Origin: Labilithrix luteola
GTDB taxonomy: Bacteria > Myxococcota_A > Polyangia > Polyangiales > Polyangiaceae
Assembly: GCF_001263205.1 (NCBI RefSeq)
Contig: NZ_CP012333.1
Coordinates: forward strand, 4,069,001-4,133,000
Length of the DNA stretch: 64,000 nucleotides
Direction of reading: 5' to 3'
The notes under the pieces were generated by a model that was not told the origin of the DNA, did not search any database, and was given only the letters and a program-made list of their open reading frames with translations. Positions 7,939 to 15,134 of this stretch are shown here, piece after piece (the stretch's first letter is position 1; every line of letters begins with the position of its first letter). The position numbers and the translations under genes are program-made.

Positions 7939-9663
7939 ATGTCAAACCGAGGAATGCTTCCGAAGTTTCGGCCGCTGAGCGAAGGACGCGAAGGTCCTGC
8001 GCGCCCGGCGATCCGTCCCGTGAAGCCCTCGCCGCCGCCGCCGCCGCCAACCCCCTTGCGCCGTACGTCCGACGTGCGCGTTCGCGAATCGCGTCCGCCT
8101 CGCTCGTATAGCGAGCTCGTCGACTCGGACAACGACACGACCGATCGCGATCCTCGCAAAAGCTACGACGAGCCCCCCACGCTCGATACGGAGCCCGCGA
8201 CGCTCGACGGTTGCCCGGCGACGTCGCCGATTCGTAGCGTTGCGCCGTCGTTCCAGGTGCGCGAGATGCGTGAGCTGGCGCTGTCGTTCGACGAGGAGAC
8301 GCAGGCGCGCCCGATCGACGATCATCTGCTCTCGAGCAGCCGAGACGACGCGCACGCCGCGTCCGATCTCGACGCGGCGCTGGTCTCTCTGCCTTCTCTC
8401 GAGGTTCGCGCGCCCTTCGATTCGTACGAGGCCGCGTTCGCCGAGCGCGATCCGGTCACGCTCCACGCCTCGCAGGCTCGCAACTCGTCGGACTCGTCGG
8501 AGTCTTCGTACGAGCCGTATCCGGCGCCGCCGCGTTCCTATCAGGAGGCGACCCCGCGCGCCCAGCGCCCGAACGAAGGCTCGGGACCGCGCGAGCGACC
8601 CGAAGCGCGCCCTGAAGCGCGTCCGGAGCCGCGTTTGGAGGTGCGCCCGCGCACGGCATCGTATGCTGCGCCTGTGCCCGCGTTCGACGACATCAGCGAG
8701 TCCAACCAGTGGGCGCGCATGGCGGCCCGCGGCCCTCAAAACATGCGTTCGGGTCCGTCCTATCCGCCGCCGCCTCCGGCTCCTGCCGCCGCCCCCGCTC
8801 ACTACTCTCAGCCGCCGATGCCGCGGCCGATGCAGCTCACGCCGCCGCCGGACGCCTGGCAGCGCGCGCCGATGCACCCGCAGCAGAACATGATGACGGC
8901 GCCGATGCAGGCGGCGCCTGTGGCTCCCTACCGTCCGGCGCTTTCGTCGCCCGCGGCTCCGGTGAGCCCGTCGATGATCCTCCACCAGCAGCAGCTCGCG
9001 GCGGGCGTCGTCTCGGGACCGTATGCCCCGGTGGGCACCGTACGCGGGCAAATTGCGCCCATGCCGGCCGAGGCTCCGAAGCCTTCGCGCTTCGCGTGGT
9101 TCGTGGCCGGCGCCGCGTTCGGTGTCGCCTTCGCCTTCTTCGCCACCGGGGTGTTCTCGGGTAAGCGTCCTCACGAAGAGGCGACGAATGCTCCGGTCGG
9201 CACTCACGCACCGGTGCAAGTGACGGCGACCGCCCAGGGAACGATTCCGGTTCCCGTCCAGGTGGCCACGCCCGTCACGCCGGTCGTGCAGGCGCAACCC
9301 GTCTTTGCAGCGCCGCAGCCCGTCGCGGTCGCGCCGCCGGTTCAGACGGTGCAGGCCGTCCAGCCGGTGGCTCCGCGCGTTGCGGCCCCGGTCGTCGAGC
9401 CGACGCCGGTCTCGACCTTCCAGCTCGCCGACGCTGCGAAGTCGGCCCCCGCGCCGACCGTCGAAAAGCACACGGCACCTCCGCCCGCTCCTCACGCCGC
9501 TCCGCGCGCCACGACGGTCGCACGTCGTCCCGCGGCTCCCGCGTCCACGGGCGCTTCGGCCCCGTCGATCCCGAAGCCCATTCAGGGCGCGGACATCGAC
9601 CCCGCCCCGAGCGGCGGCGGCGATAACTTCGGCGACCTCTTGGGGGCCGCTCTTAAGCCCTAG
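7939..9663 (+). CDS. Long proline/alanine-rich protein with one TM helix
   Basis: The predicted 574-residue protein is unrecognised. The N-terminal part is basic and polar with a run of eight prolines (about residues 32-40). It is followed by a long disordered region rich in Ser, Arg, Glu and Pro, including a short repeat RPEARPEARPEPR. A proline/alanine/methionine-rich segment leads to one membrane helix, FAWFVAGAAFGVAFAFFATG (about residues 390-410). The C-terminal third is Pro/Val/Ala-rich and may be periplasmic. The layout resembles a TonB-like or gliding/adhesion scaffold protein with a cytoplasmic disordered domain, but no family motif was seen. The ATG at 7939 is preferred over one 33 codons upstream. 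It is divergent from the PPDK regulator. Confidence 0.7.
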   Translation: MSNRGMLPKFRPLSEGREGPARPAIRPVKPSPPPPPPTPLRRTSDVRVRESRPPRSYSELVDSDNDTTDRDPRKSYDEPPTLDTEPATLDGCPATSPIRSVAPSFQVREMRELALSFDEETQARPIDDHLLSSSRDDAHAASDLDAALVSLPSLEVRAPFDSYEAAFAERDPVTLHASQARNSSDSSESSYEPYPAPPRSYQEATPRAQRPNEGSGPRERPEARPEARPEPRLEVRPRTASYAAPVPAFDDISESNQWARMAARGPQNMRSGPSYPPPPPAPAAAPAHYSQPPMPRPMQLTPPPDAWQRAPMHPQQNMMTAPMQAAPVAPYRPALSSPAAPVSPSMILHQQQLAAGVVSGPYAPVGTVRGQIAPMPAEAPKPSRFAWFVAGAAFGVAFAFFATGVFSGKRPHEEATNAPVGTHAPVQVTATAQGTIPVPVQVATPVTPVVQAQPVFAAPQPVAVAPPVQTVQAVQPVAPRVAAPVVEPTPVSTFQLADAAKSAPAPTVEKHTAPPPAPHAAPRATTVARRPAAPASTGASAPSIPKPIQGADIDPAPSGGGDNFGDLLGAALKP

Positions 9664-9811
9664 GTCCTAGTAGGGGGCTTTCCCCTCCTCGAATAGCGAC
9701 TCGACAGTGGAGTCGCTGCACCACCATCGACTCGGCTGCACATCGCCAGACACGCGCCTGACAGCGACGCGCAACGCCGAGGAACTGCTCTCGCAGGTCG
9801 CCATAACGTGA

Positions 9812-9865
9812 GCGGCGGGTTCTTCGTCGCGCTCATAGCGCGACGCGCCGAAGGCGACCCGCCGC
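9812..9865. terminator. Large nested hairpin between convergent genes
   Basis: The outer 9-bp arms GCGGCGGGT and ACCCGCCGC enclose an inner 8-bp stem GTCGCGCT/AGCGCGAC with a 3-base loop. The 261-bp gap (9664-9924) also holds smaller hairpins: AGGGG-GCTTT-CCCCT just after the upstream stop and GGGGGC-AGA-GCCCCC just before pyrE's stop. It separates the convergent proline-rich gene and pyrE, so a bidirectional terminator is likely. Confidence 0.55.
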
Positions 9866-9924
9866 GACCCCCGGGGGAGGCTCGAGGCCGTCAGGCCTTG
9901 AGGGGGGCAGAGCCCCCTACCTGC

Positions 9925-10479
9925 CTAGTCTTGGATGAAGTCGGTACGTGTGTAGATTGCAACGAGTGGCAGGCCCGCGGCTTCGATCGCGGCGCGGCCG
10001 CCTTCGAGGCGATCGACGAGCGTGACCACGCCCGCGACCTTGTAGCCCGCAGCGCGGAGCTTCTCGACGGCCTTGAGCGTCGAGCCGCCGGTGGTCGTCA
10101 CGTCTTCGAGGATGACGAGCGTGGCGCCCGGCGGGAGCTTCGTGTCGCCTTCGACGAGGCGCTTCGAGCCGTGATCTTTGGCTTCCTTGCGTACGTAGAC
10201 GGCGTCTTTGGGCGCTCCGCGGAGGAAGCTCGTGAGAGCGACGGCGCTGGCGAGCGGGCAGCCGCCGAGCTCCACACCCGCGACGGCATCGCAAGGTGGA
10301 AGCTGGGCGAGAGCGTCGAGCATGAGCTCGCCGACGAGCACGTGGCCCTCGGCCGTCAGCACCGTCTGCTTGCAGTCGATGAAGAAGTCGCTCTCCTTGC
10401 CGGAGGCGAGCACGACGCGTTTGCGCGCGAACGAACGCTCGCGCAGCAGTTCGACGAGGCGCGAGCGTGCGGTGCTCAT
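9925..10479 (-). CDS. pyrE: Orotate phosphoribosyltransferase
   Basis: The 184-residue enzyme converts orotate and PRPP to orotidine 5'-phosphate in de novo pyrimidine synthesis. The PRPP-binding loop VILEDVTTTGGSTLKAV (about residues 121-137) is intact. The catalytic-loop lysines lie in YVRKEAKDHGSKRLVEG, and the N-terminal ALASGK-type segment (VVLASGKESDFFIDCKQ) matches OPRTases. Length is slightly short, as in many bacterial forms. Its ATG overlaps the stop of the upstream bactofilin gene (ATGA), so translation is probably coupled and pyrE is the last gene of the bactofilin operon. That pairing has no obvious metabolic logic. Confidence 0.93.
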   Translation of the reverse strand: MSTARSRLVELLRERSFARKRVVLASGKESDFFIDCKQTVLTAEGHVLVGELMLDALAQLPPCDAVAGVELGGCPLASAVALTSFLRGAPKDAVYVRKEAKDHGSKRLVEGDTKLPPGATLVILEDVTTTGGSTLKAVEKLRAAGYKVAGVVTLVDRLEGGRAAIEAAGLPLVAIYTRTDFIQD

Positions 10480-11108
10480 CAGCGCTTCTTCTGGACGGCC
10501 TTCGTGCCCTTCTTGAGGACAGGAACGACCGGAGGGGGCGGCCCGGGGCGAGCGCCCGCGAGCGTGCCGAGCGGCAGCTTGTTGGTCGCGCCGTTGGTGG
10601 GCTTCGCCTGGGGTTTCACGACGGGGGCCGGAGCCGGAGCGGGCGCGGGCTTGGCCGGGAGGGGGGCGGGCACAACGCGCGGACGCTCTTCGCGAACGCG
10701 CTCTTCACGAATTTGAGGCGCCACCACGCGAGCCGGAGCCGGCGCTGCGGTACGGGCGGTGGCGGTGCGTGCTGCCGGACGAGCCGTGCTGGCGGCGCCG
10801 GTCTGCACGTGACCGCGAACGAGACCGCCCTGGGCGATGGCGATGCGGGGCGCGCGGAGGTCGCCGACGACGCGAGCGCCGGCTTCGAGGACGATCTGCT
10901 CTTCGGCGACGAGGTCGCCCTTGATGGCGCCGCGGACGACGATACGGCGCGCGTTGATCGGGCCGGCGACGAGGCCGCTCGTGTCGACCAGCGCTTCGCC
11001 GGTGCAGGCGATTTCGCCTTCCACGCGGCCGGCGACTTCGACGTCGCCGCTTCCGTTGATGCGCCCGCGGATGAACGTGGCGCGGCCGATGACGGTCGGA
11101 TCAGCCAT
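10479..11108 (-). CDS. Bactofilin with long Pro/Ala/Arg C-terminal tail
   Basis: The 209-residue protein has an N-terminal bactofilin core of about 105 residues (VIGRATFIRGRINGSGDVEV through AIAQGGLVRGHVQ). The core is made of short right-handed beta-helix repeats with the alternating Gly/Val pattern that polymerises into filaments without nucleotide. The tail is unusually long, basic and rich in Ala, Pro and Arg (RPAARTATARTAAPAPARVV), likely disordered and perhaps a membrane or DNA contact, as suggested for myxobacterial BacM/BacNOP tails. It is the third of three consecutive bactofilin genes, 10 bp after the second, and overlaps pyrE by one base. Confidence 0.88.
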   Translation of the reverse strand: MADPTVIGRATFIRGRINGSGDVEVAGRVEGEIACTGEALVDTSGLVAGPINARRIVVRGAIKGDLVAEEQIVLEAGARVVGDLRAPRIAIAQGGLVRGHVQTGAASTARPAARTATARTAAPAPARVVAPQIREERVREERPRVVPAPLPAKPAPAPAPAPVVKPQAKPTNGATNKLPLGTLAGARPGPPPPVVPVLKKGTKAVQKKR

Positions 11109-11117
11109 GGATTCCTC

Positions 11118-11432
11118 TTACACGTCCATGTCGACGTTGCCCTTGAACTGGGCGCCGTCGGCGATGGTGATGCGCGTGGCCTTGACGTTGCCAACGACCT
11201 TCGCGCCGTTCTGGAGGTCGACGCGATCGCTCGAGGAGATGTTGCCCGTCACGATGCCGGCGACAGCTACGGGGCCGCTCGCGATGTCGGCTTCGACGAT
11301 GCCGCCGGGCTCGATCGTGACCGCGTCCTTGGCCGTCAGCTTGCCGCGCAGGGTGCCCTGAACGAGGACATCCTCGTCGCTCGTGACTTCGCCTTCGATC
11401 GTGATGCCTGCGCCGATGACCGTGCTCGCCAT
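11118..11432 (-). CDS. Minimal bactofilin
   Basis: The 104-residue protein is nearly all bactofilin domain: STVIGAGITIEGEVTSDEDV, then beta-helix rungs LVQGTLRGKLTAKD and ITIADGAQFKGNVDMDV at the end. There is no long tail, unlike its two neighbours, so it may act as a filament core subunit that co-assembles with them (inference). Bactofilins form bacterial cytoskeletal filaments that scaffold peptidoglycan enzymes, polarity proteins or ParABS in Myxococcus. It lies between the tailed bactofilin (10 bp downstream) and the third copy (53 bp upstream) on the same strand. Confidence 0.88.
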   Translation of the reverse strand: MASTVIGAGITIEGEVTSDEDVLVQGTLRGKLTAKDAVTIEPGGIVEADIASGPVAVAGIVTGNISSSDRVDLQNGAKVVGNVKATRITIADGAQFKGNVDMDV

Positions 11433-11485
11433 GTCGTCCTCCGCCTAGGGGCTTATTTTCGAGAAAGCTGCGACGAACGCAGCGC

Positions 11486-11881
11486 TCAGCGGCGCCTTCC
11501 GGTGCCGGCAGTCCCCGTGAGCTCGGGGGGTAGATCGAAATCGGCGTCGAGACGCCCGTTGAACTCGGCTCCGTCTTCGATGGCCACGAGCTCCCCGCGG
11601 ACGTCACCGTGGACGCGAGCGCCAGCCTCGATACGGACGACGCCGCGCGCGAGGATGTCGCCGTCGAGCTCGCCCTGGACGGTCACGGCCTGCGCCTCGA
11701 CGTTCGAGGTCGCCCGTGCGCCGCCGATCAGCGTGAGGTCGCCACGGAGGGTGATGTCGCCCTCGATGCTTCCTTCGATCAGCAGATCGCCGTCGCCCGA
11801 CACGCGGCCGCGCACGCGTGTTGCTCGGCCGATGACTGCTTCGCGACCCGCCTCGCCATTCGAACGCGTCGTTCTTGCCAT
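11486..11881 (-). CDS. Bactofilin with short N- and C-terminal extensions
   Basis: The 131-residue protein has a polar N-terminal extension (MARTTRSNGEAGREA), then the bactofilin core VIGRATRVRGRVSGDGDLLIEG to VAIEDGAEFNGRLDADFDL, and a short Gly/Arg tail ending TGRRR. It is the promoter-proximal gene of the bactofilin-pyrE run. The core aligns by eye with the 209-residue copy (both contain VIGRATxxRGRxxGxGD), suggesting recent duplication. Its promoter should lie between 11882 and 11956, facing the divergent gene at 11957. Confidence 0.87.
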   Translation of the reverse strand: MARTTRSNGEAGREAVIGRATRVRGRVSGDGDLLIEGSIEGDITLRGDLTLIGGARATSNVEAQAVTVQGELDGDILARGVVRIEAGARVHGDVRGELVAIEDGAEFNGRLDADFDLPPELTGTAGTGRRR

Positions 11882-11956
11882 CGTGCGATCGGCTACTAGT
11901 ACAGGCGCCCCGTGCTGTCACCAGTTGAGGGGGCCCCGTGCTAAGCTGCGCGCGCT

Positions 11957-12883
11957 TTGAGCCGGGCTGGGTCCTTCCTTGCATGGGGGTTGTGTGCGGT
12001 GCCGCTCGTCGGCGTCGTGGAGCTCGTGCTCCACGCCAAGCAGACGAGCGGTGACGTCGTCACGGACGACCAATGGGTTGCCGCGCGCGATGCCGTGCGT
12101 TCCGAGGCAAAACCAGGCGATCTCGTCGTGTTTGCCCCCTTTTGGGCAGACCCGCTCGGGCGGCGCTTCTTCGGTCACGAGCTTGCGGGCATCAAGGGGG
12201 AAGCGCGACCGGACGTGTCTCGTTTTCCTCGGGCCTTCGAGGTCTCGATTCGCGGATCCCACGACGCCGAGCTCGCCCACTGGCGGAAGGTGTCGGAGCG
12301 CAAGGTCGGGCCGGTCTCGATCGGTCTGTACGAGAATCCTTCACCCCTGAAGATTCTGACCGACCTGCTCGAGCGTGTCGGTCCCGAGAAGATGACCGTC
12401 GCCAAGGTCGAGGGCGAGCACGAGCAGGCGTGTACGTGGAGCCACGGAGCCGGGCAGCCGGGTGGCCTCGGCGTTCCGCAAGGCCCCGCCATCCCTGGGG
12501 ACAAGTTCAATTGCCCGAGTGGCGGTTACGTGGGCGCGGCCGTGCTCCATGCGCTCGACCATCATCCCCACCTCTGCCTTTTCGTGTCGTCGACCAGCGG
12601 GACGGTGAAGCTTCGTTTTGCCGACGTCGACTTCGGCGAGGCTCTCCACGGTCATGCCGGTGTCCAATGGGTGACGGACCGCACGCCGTCGGCCGAGGAG
12701 AAGACGAAGCTCGCCTTCTCGGCCTTCGATCGGCCGATCGGGCAACACGCCCATCGCATTGGCACCGGATGGGTGCCGTTCGAGTTTCCGACACCGGACA
12801 TCGCGGGCAAGCGCGGTGAGCTCGTCGTCGAGGTCACGGGAAGCGGTCAAAGGCAGTTTTGCTTCGAGGCGGATACGCGATGA
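11957..12883 (+). CDS. Hypothetical membrane-anchored protein coupled to a glycosyltransferase
   Basis: The predicted 308-residue protein is not recognised. The N terminus has one hydrophobic helix (FLAWGLCAVPLVGVVELVL), and the remainder looks extracytoplasmic with conserved-looking GVPQGPAIPGDKFNCPSGGYVGAAVL and FRFADVDF-type beta segments. The last part resembles a carbohydrate-binding beta-sandwich but this is only an impression. There is no nearby ATG, so TTG 11957 (SRAGSFLAWG) or a GTG at 11999 is the likely start. Its stop overlaps the ATG of the downstream GT39-type gene (ATGA), so the two are translationally coupled. The same pairing suggests a role in polyprenyl-sugar-dependent glycosylation of surface material (inference). 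Confidence 0.65.
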   Translation: MSRAGSFLAWGLCAVPLVGVVELVLHAKQTSGDVVTDDQWVAARDAVRSEAKPGDLVVFAPFWADPLGRRFFGHELAGIKGEARPDVSRFPRAFEVSIRGSHDAELAHWRKVSERKVGPVSIGLYENPSPLKILTDLLERVGPEKMTVAKVEGEHEQACTWSHGAGQPGGLGVPQGPAIPGDKFNCPSGGYVGAAVLHALDHHPHLCLFVSSTSGTVKLRFADVDFGEALHGHAGVQWVTDRTPSAEEKTKLAFSAFDRPIGQHAHRIGTGWVPFEFPTPDIAGKRGELVVEVTGSGQRQFCFEADTR

Positions 12884-14811
12884 GCGAGGCAACCGAGCTT
12901 CCCCAGGGCGACAAGGCGACCGGTGAGGTTTCGGCGGAGACGTCGAAGACCGACCAGCACGACGAGCGCGCCGAGAAGGCCGAGCAGGCCGAGTCCAAGG
13001 CGCCGGAGAGCGCCGAGGCTCCGGCGTCTGCGGAGAAGGGCGACGAGCCTGCCGACTTCGGCACACGTGCCAAGGCGTGGGCCCGCAAGAACGCCGACCC
13101 GCTGATCGGTCTCGGGATCGCCGTCGCGTACGTGGCCTGGCTGCTCGGCACGGCGCGCACCCTCGGTTTCTCACGCGACGAGGGCTTCTACTTCACGGCG
13201 GCGTCCGACTACGAGCGCTGGTTCAAGCTGCTCCTCGAAGCGCCGAGCAAGGCCATCGAGCGAAGTGCGGTCGATGCGAGCTGGTCGAGCAACCACGAGC
13301 ATCCGTCGCTCATGAAGAGCCTGTTCGCGGTTTCGCACATGCTCTTCCACGAGAAGTGGAAGGTCTTCTCCGACGCGAGCACCGCGTTCCGTTTCCCCGG
13401 CATGCTCATGATGGGGCTCGCGCTGTGGGTGACGTACATGTTCGCTGCGCGCGCCTACTCGCGTCGCGCCGGTGTCATCGCAGCGATCGCGCTCGGCCTG
13501 ATGCCGAACACGTTCTACCACGCGCATCTCGCGTGCTTCGACGTGCCCATCATGGCGATGTGGGTCACGTGCGTGTACGTCTACTGGCGCGCGGAAGGTG
13601 GCGGCAACGCACCGGGAGAGAAGCCCACCGGCGGGTTCGGTTGGGCGGTTGCCGCGGGCCTCGTCTACGGTCTCACGCTCGAGACGAAGCACAACGCGTG
13701 GATGCTTCCGGCCGTCATTCTCCCGCACGCGATCTTCGTGCACGGTCGTCGGATCTCGCGCAGCGCCTCACGCGCTGGAAGCATTCCCATTCCTGCGTCG
13801 CTCGTGGCCATGGCGACGCTCGGCCCGGCGGTCTTCGTTCTCCTCTGGCCGTGGCTCTGGAACGACACGCTTCCTCGTATCCAGGAATACGTGAACTTCC
13901 ACGTTCACCACGACTACTACAACATCGAATTCCTCGGCCGAACCTACTTCGGCCCGCCGTCGCCGCGCTCGTACATGCCGGTGATGATCATGGCCACGGT
14001 GCCGACGATCACGCTCGTGCTCTTCTTGGTGGGCGCCGTCGATCGTCTCCGCTTCCTCCTCGCCCGTGCCTCGGTGGGCCTCGGCGACTGGCTCGGCCGC
14101 GCGTTCCCTTGGCCGAAGGATGCTCCGGCGCGCGACCGCTTCCAGACCGATCTCCTCATCTTCCTCGCGCTCGCCGTTCCGCTCGGCCCCTTCGTCTTGC
14201 CGCGCACGCCGATCTTCGGCGGCACCAAGCACTGGATGCCCGCGTATCCGTTCCTGGTGATCCTCGCGGGCCGCGGCTTCGACCTCGTGTGGCAGCGCAT
14301 CGAGGCGGCTCTCTCCTCGAAGGTGGCGCTCGACGCCACGAAGGCGCGCCTCGCCCAGGTCGTCGTCGCCGCGCTCTCGTTCGGTGGAGCGCTCGCCGTC
14401 ACGATCCACTCGCACCCGTTCGGTCTCTCCTCCTACGTGCCGTTCTTCGGCGGCACGGCGGGCGGCGCCGATCTCGGTTTGAACCGGCAGTTCTGGGGCT
14501 TCACCACGGAGAGCCTCGCGTCCTACTTCGAGAAGAACACGAAGCCGGGCGATACGGTCTACATCATGGATACGGCGTGGCCTTCGTGGGTCCGCATGGT
14601 CGAAGAGAAGCGCGTGCCGCCGTGGCTTCGCGGCGTCGGCAGTCCCGCCGAAGCGAACTTCTCGATCGTGCACCACGAGCAGCACATGAACGAAGTCGAC
14701 TACAACATCTGGACGGAATACCACTCGTCCACGCCCGACTACGTTCTCACGCACGACGGCGTCCCGATCATCACGGTCTACCGTCGTAACGCGACCCGCC
14801 CGTCGCGCTGA
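12880..14811 (+). CDS. GT39 (PMT/ArnT-like) membrane glycosyltransferase
   Basis: The 643-residue protein has an acidic, Ala/Glu-rich cytoplasmic N terminus (about residues 1-75) and then 10-12 TM helices. The first loop carries GFSRDEGFYFTAASDYERWF, the x-DE acidic motif of GT-C enzymes that use polyprenyl-phosphate sugars (GT39/GT83). HSHPFGLSSYVPFFGG and a large C-terminal periplasmic segment follow. Such enzymes transfer mannose or aminoarabinose to proteins or lipids on the periplasmic face; the donor and acceptor here are unknown. It overlaps the upstream gene by four bases. The 77-residue charged N-terminal extension is unusual for this family. Confidence 0.8.
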   Translation: MSEATELPQGDKATGEVSAETSKTDQHDERAEKAEQAESKAPESAEAPASAEKGDEPADFGTRAKAWARKNADPLIGLGIAVAYVAWLLGTARTLGFSRDEGFYFTAASDYERWFKLLLEAPSKAIERSAVDASWSSNHEHPSLMKSLFAVSHMLFHEKWKVFSDASTAFRFPGMLMMGLALWVTYMFAARAYSRRAGVIAAIALGLMPNTFYHAHLACFDVPIMAMWVTCVYVYWRAEGGGNAPGEKPTGGFGWAVAAGLVYGLTLETKHNAWMLPAVILPHAIFVHGRRISRSASRAGSIPIPASLVAMATLGPAVFVLLWPWLWNDTLPRIQEYVNFHVHHDYYNIEFLGRTYFGPPSPRSYMPVMIMATVPTITLVLFLVGAVDRLRFLLARASVGLGDWLGRAFPWPKDAPARDRFQTDLLIFLALAVPLGPFVLPRTPIFGGTKHWMPAYPFLVILAGRGFDLVWQRIEAALSSKVALDATKARLAQVVVAALSFGGALAVTIHSHPFGLSSYVPFFGGTAGGADLGLNRQFWGFTTESLASYFEKNTKPGDTVYIMDTAWPSWVRMVEEKRVPPWLRGVGSPAEANFSIVHHEQHMNEVDYNIWTEYHSSTPDYVLTHDGVPIITVYRRNATRPSR

Positions 14812-15134
14812 TTCACACATTTGGGCGAGTGGCGGGACGTCGCCACGCCCGAGGGCGGCTCGAGCTGGCGTGGTGCCGTCCTTCTGCGGGGACGAGCCCC
14901 CGAGCTCGCGCGCACATGTCGGTCTTTGGCAATCGCGTTGCTTTTGCGAGCGAGGTTCGTTTCGCCACGCGAAGGCCCGATGCGACCGATACGACCGATA
15001 CGACCGATACGACCGATACGACCGATGCAGGATGCACGCTCCGGTCGAGCCACGCGTGACTACATTCAAGATTCGCTCCGCCGGCGCTTGATTGGCACTT
15101 GGCGGCGAGGCTGCGCCCGATATCGTGAAATGGA
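14812..15134. other. 323-bp gap with a 9-bp tandem repeat
   Basis: There is no convincing gene here. The only structure is a run of five copies of the 9-mer CGACCGATA (about 14983-15027), the last with one change, followed by a hairpin-free stretch leading to the lipoprotein start at 15135. The promoter of that gene should lie in the last 100 bp. Confidence 0.5.
14983..15027. repeat. Five tandem copies of a 9-bp unit
   Basis: The unit CGACCGATA repeats five times in frame with codon length (9 bp) but outside any gene, with the last copy reading CGACCGATG. It is a simple repeat likely made by slippage. Confidence 0.85.

Noticed and set aside
10467..11960. 497-codon plus-strand frame over the bactofilin genes
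   Set aside because: It is the antisense shadow of three clear bactofilins and pyrE context; composition is shadow-like.
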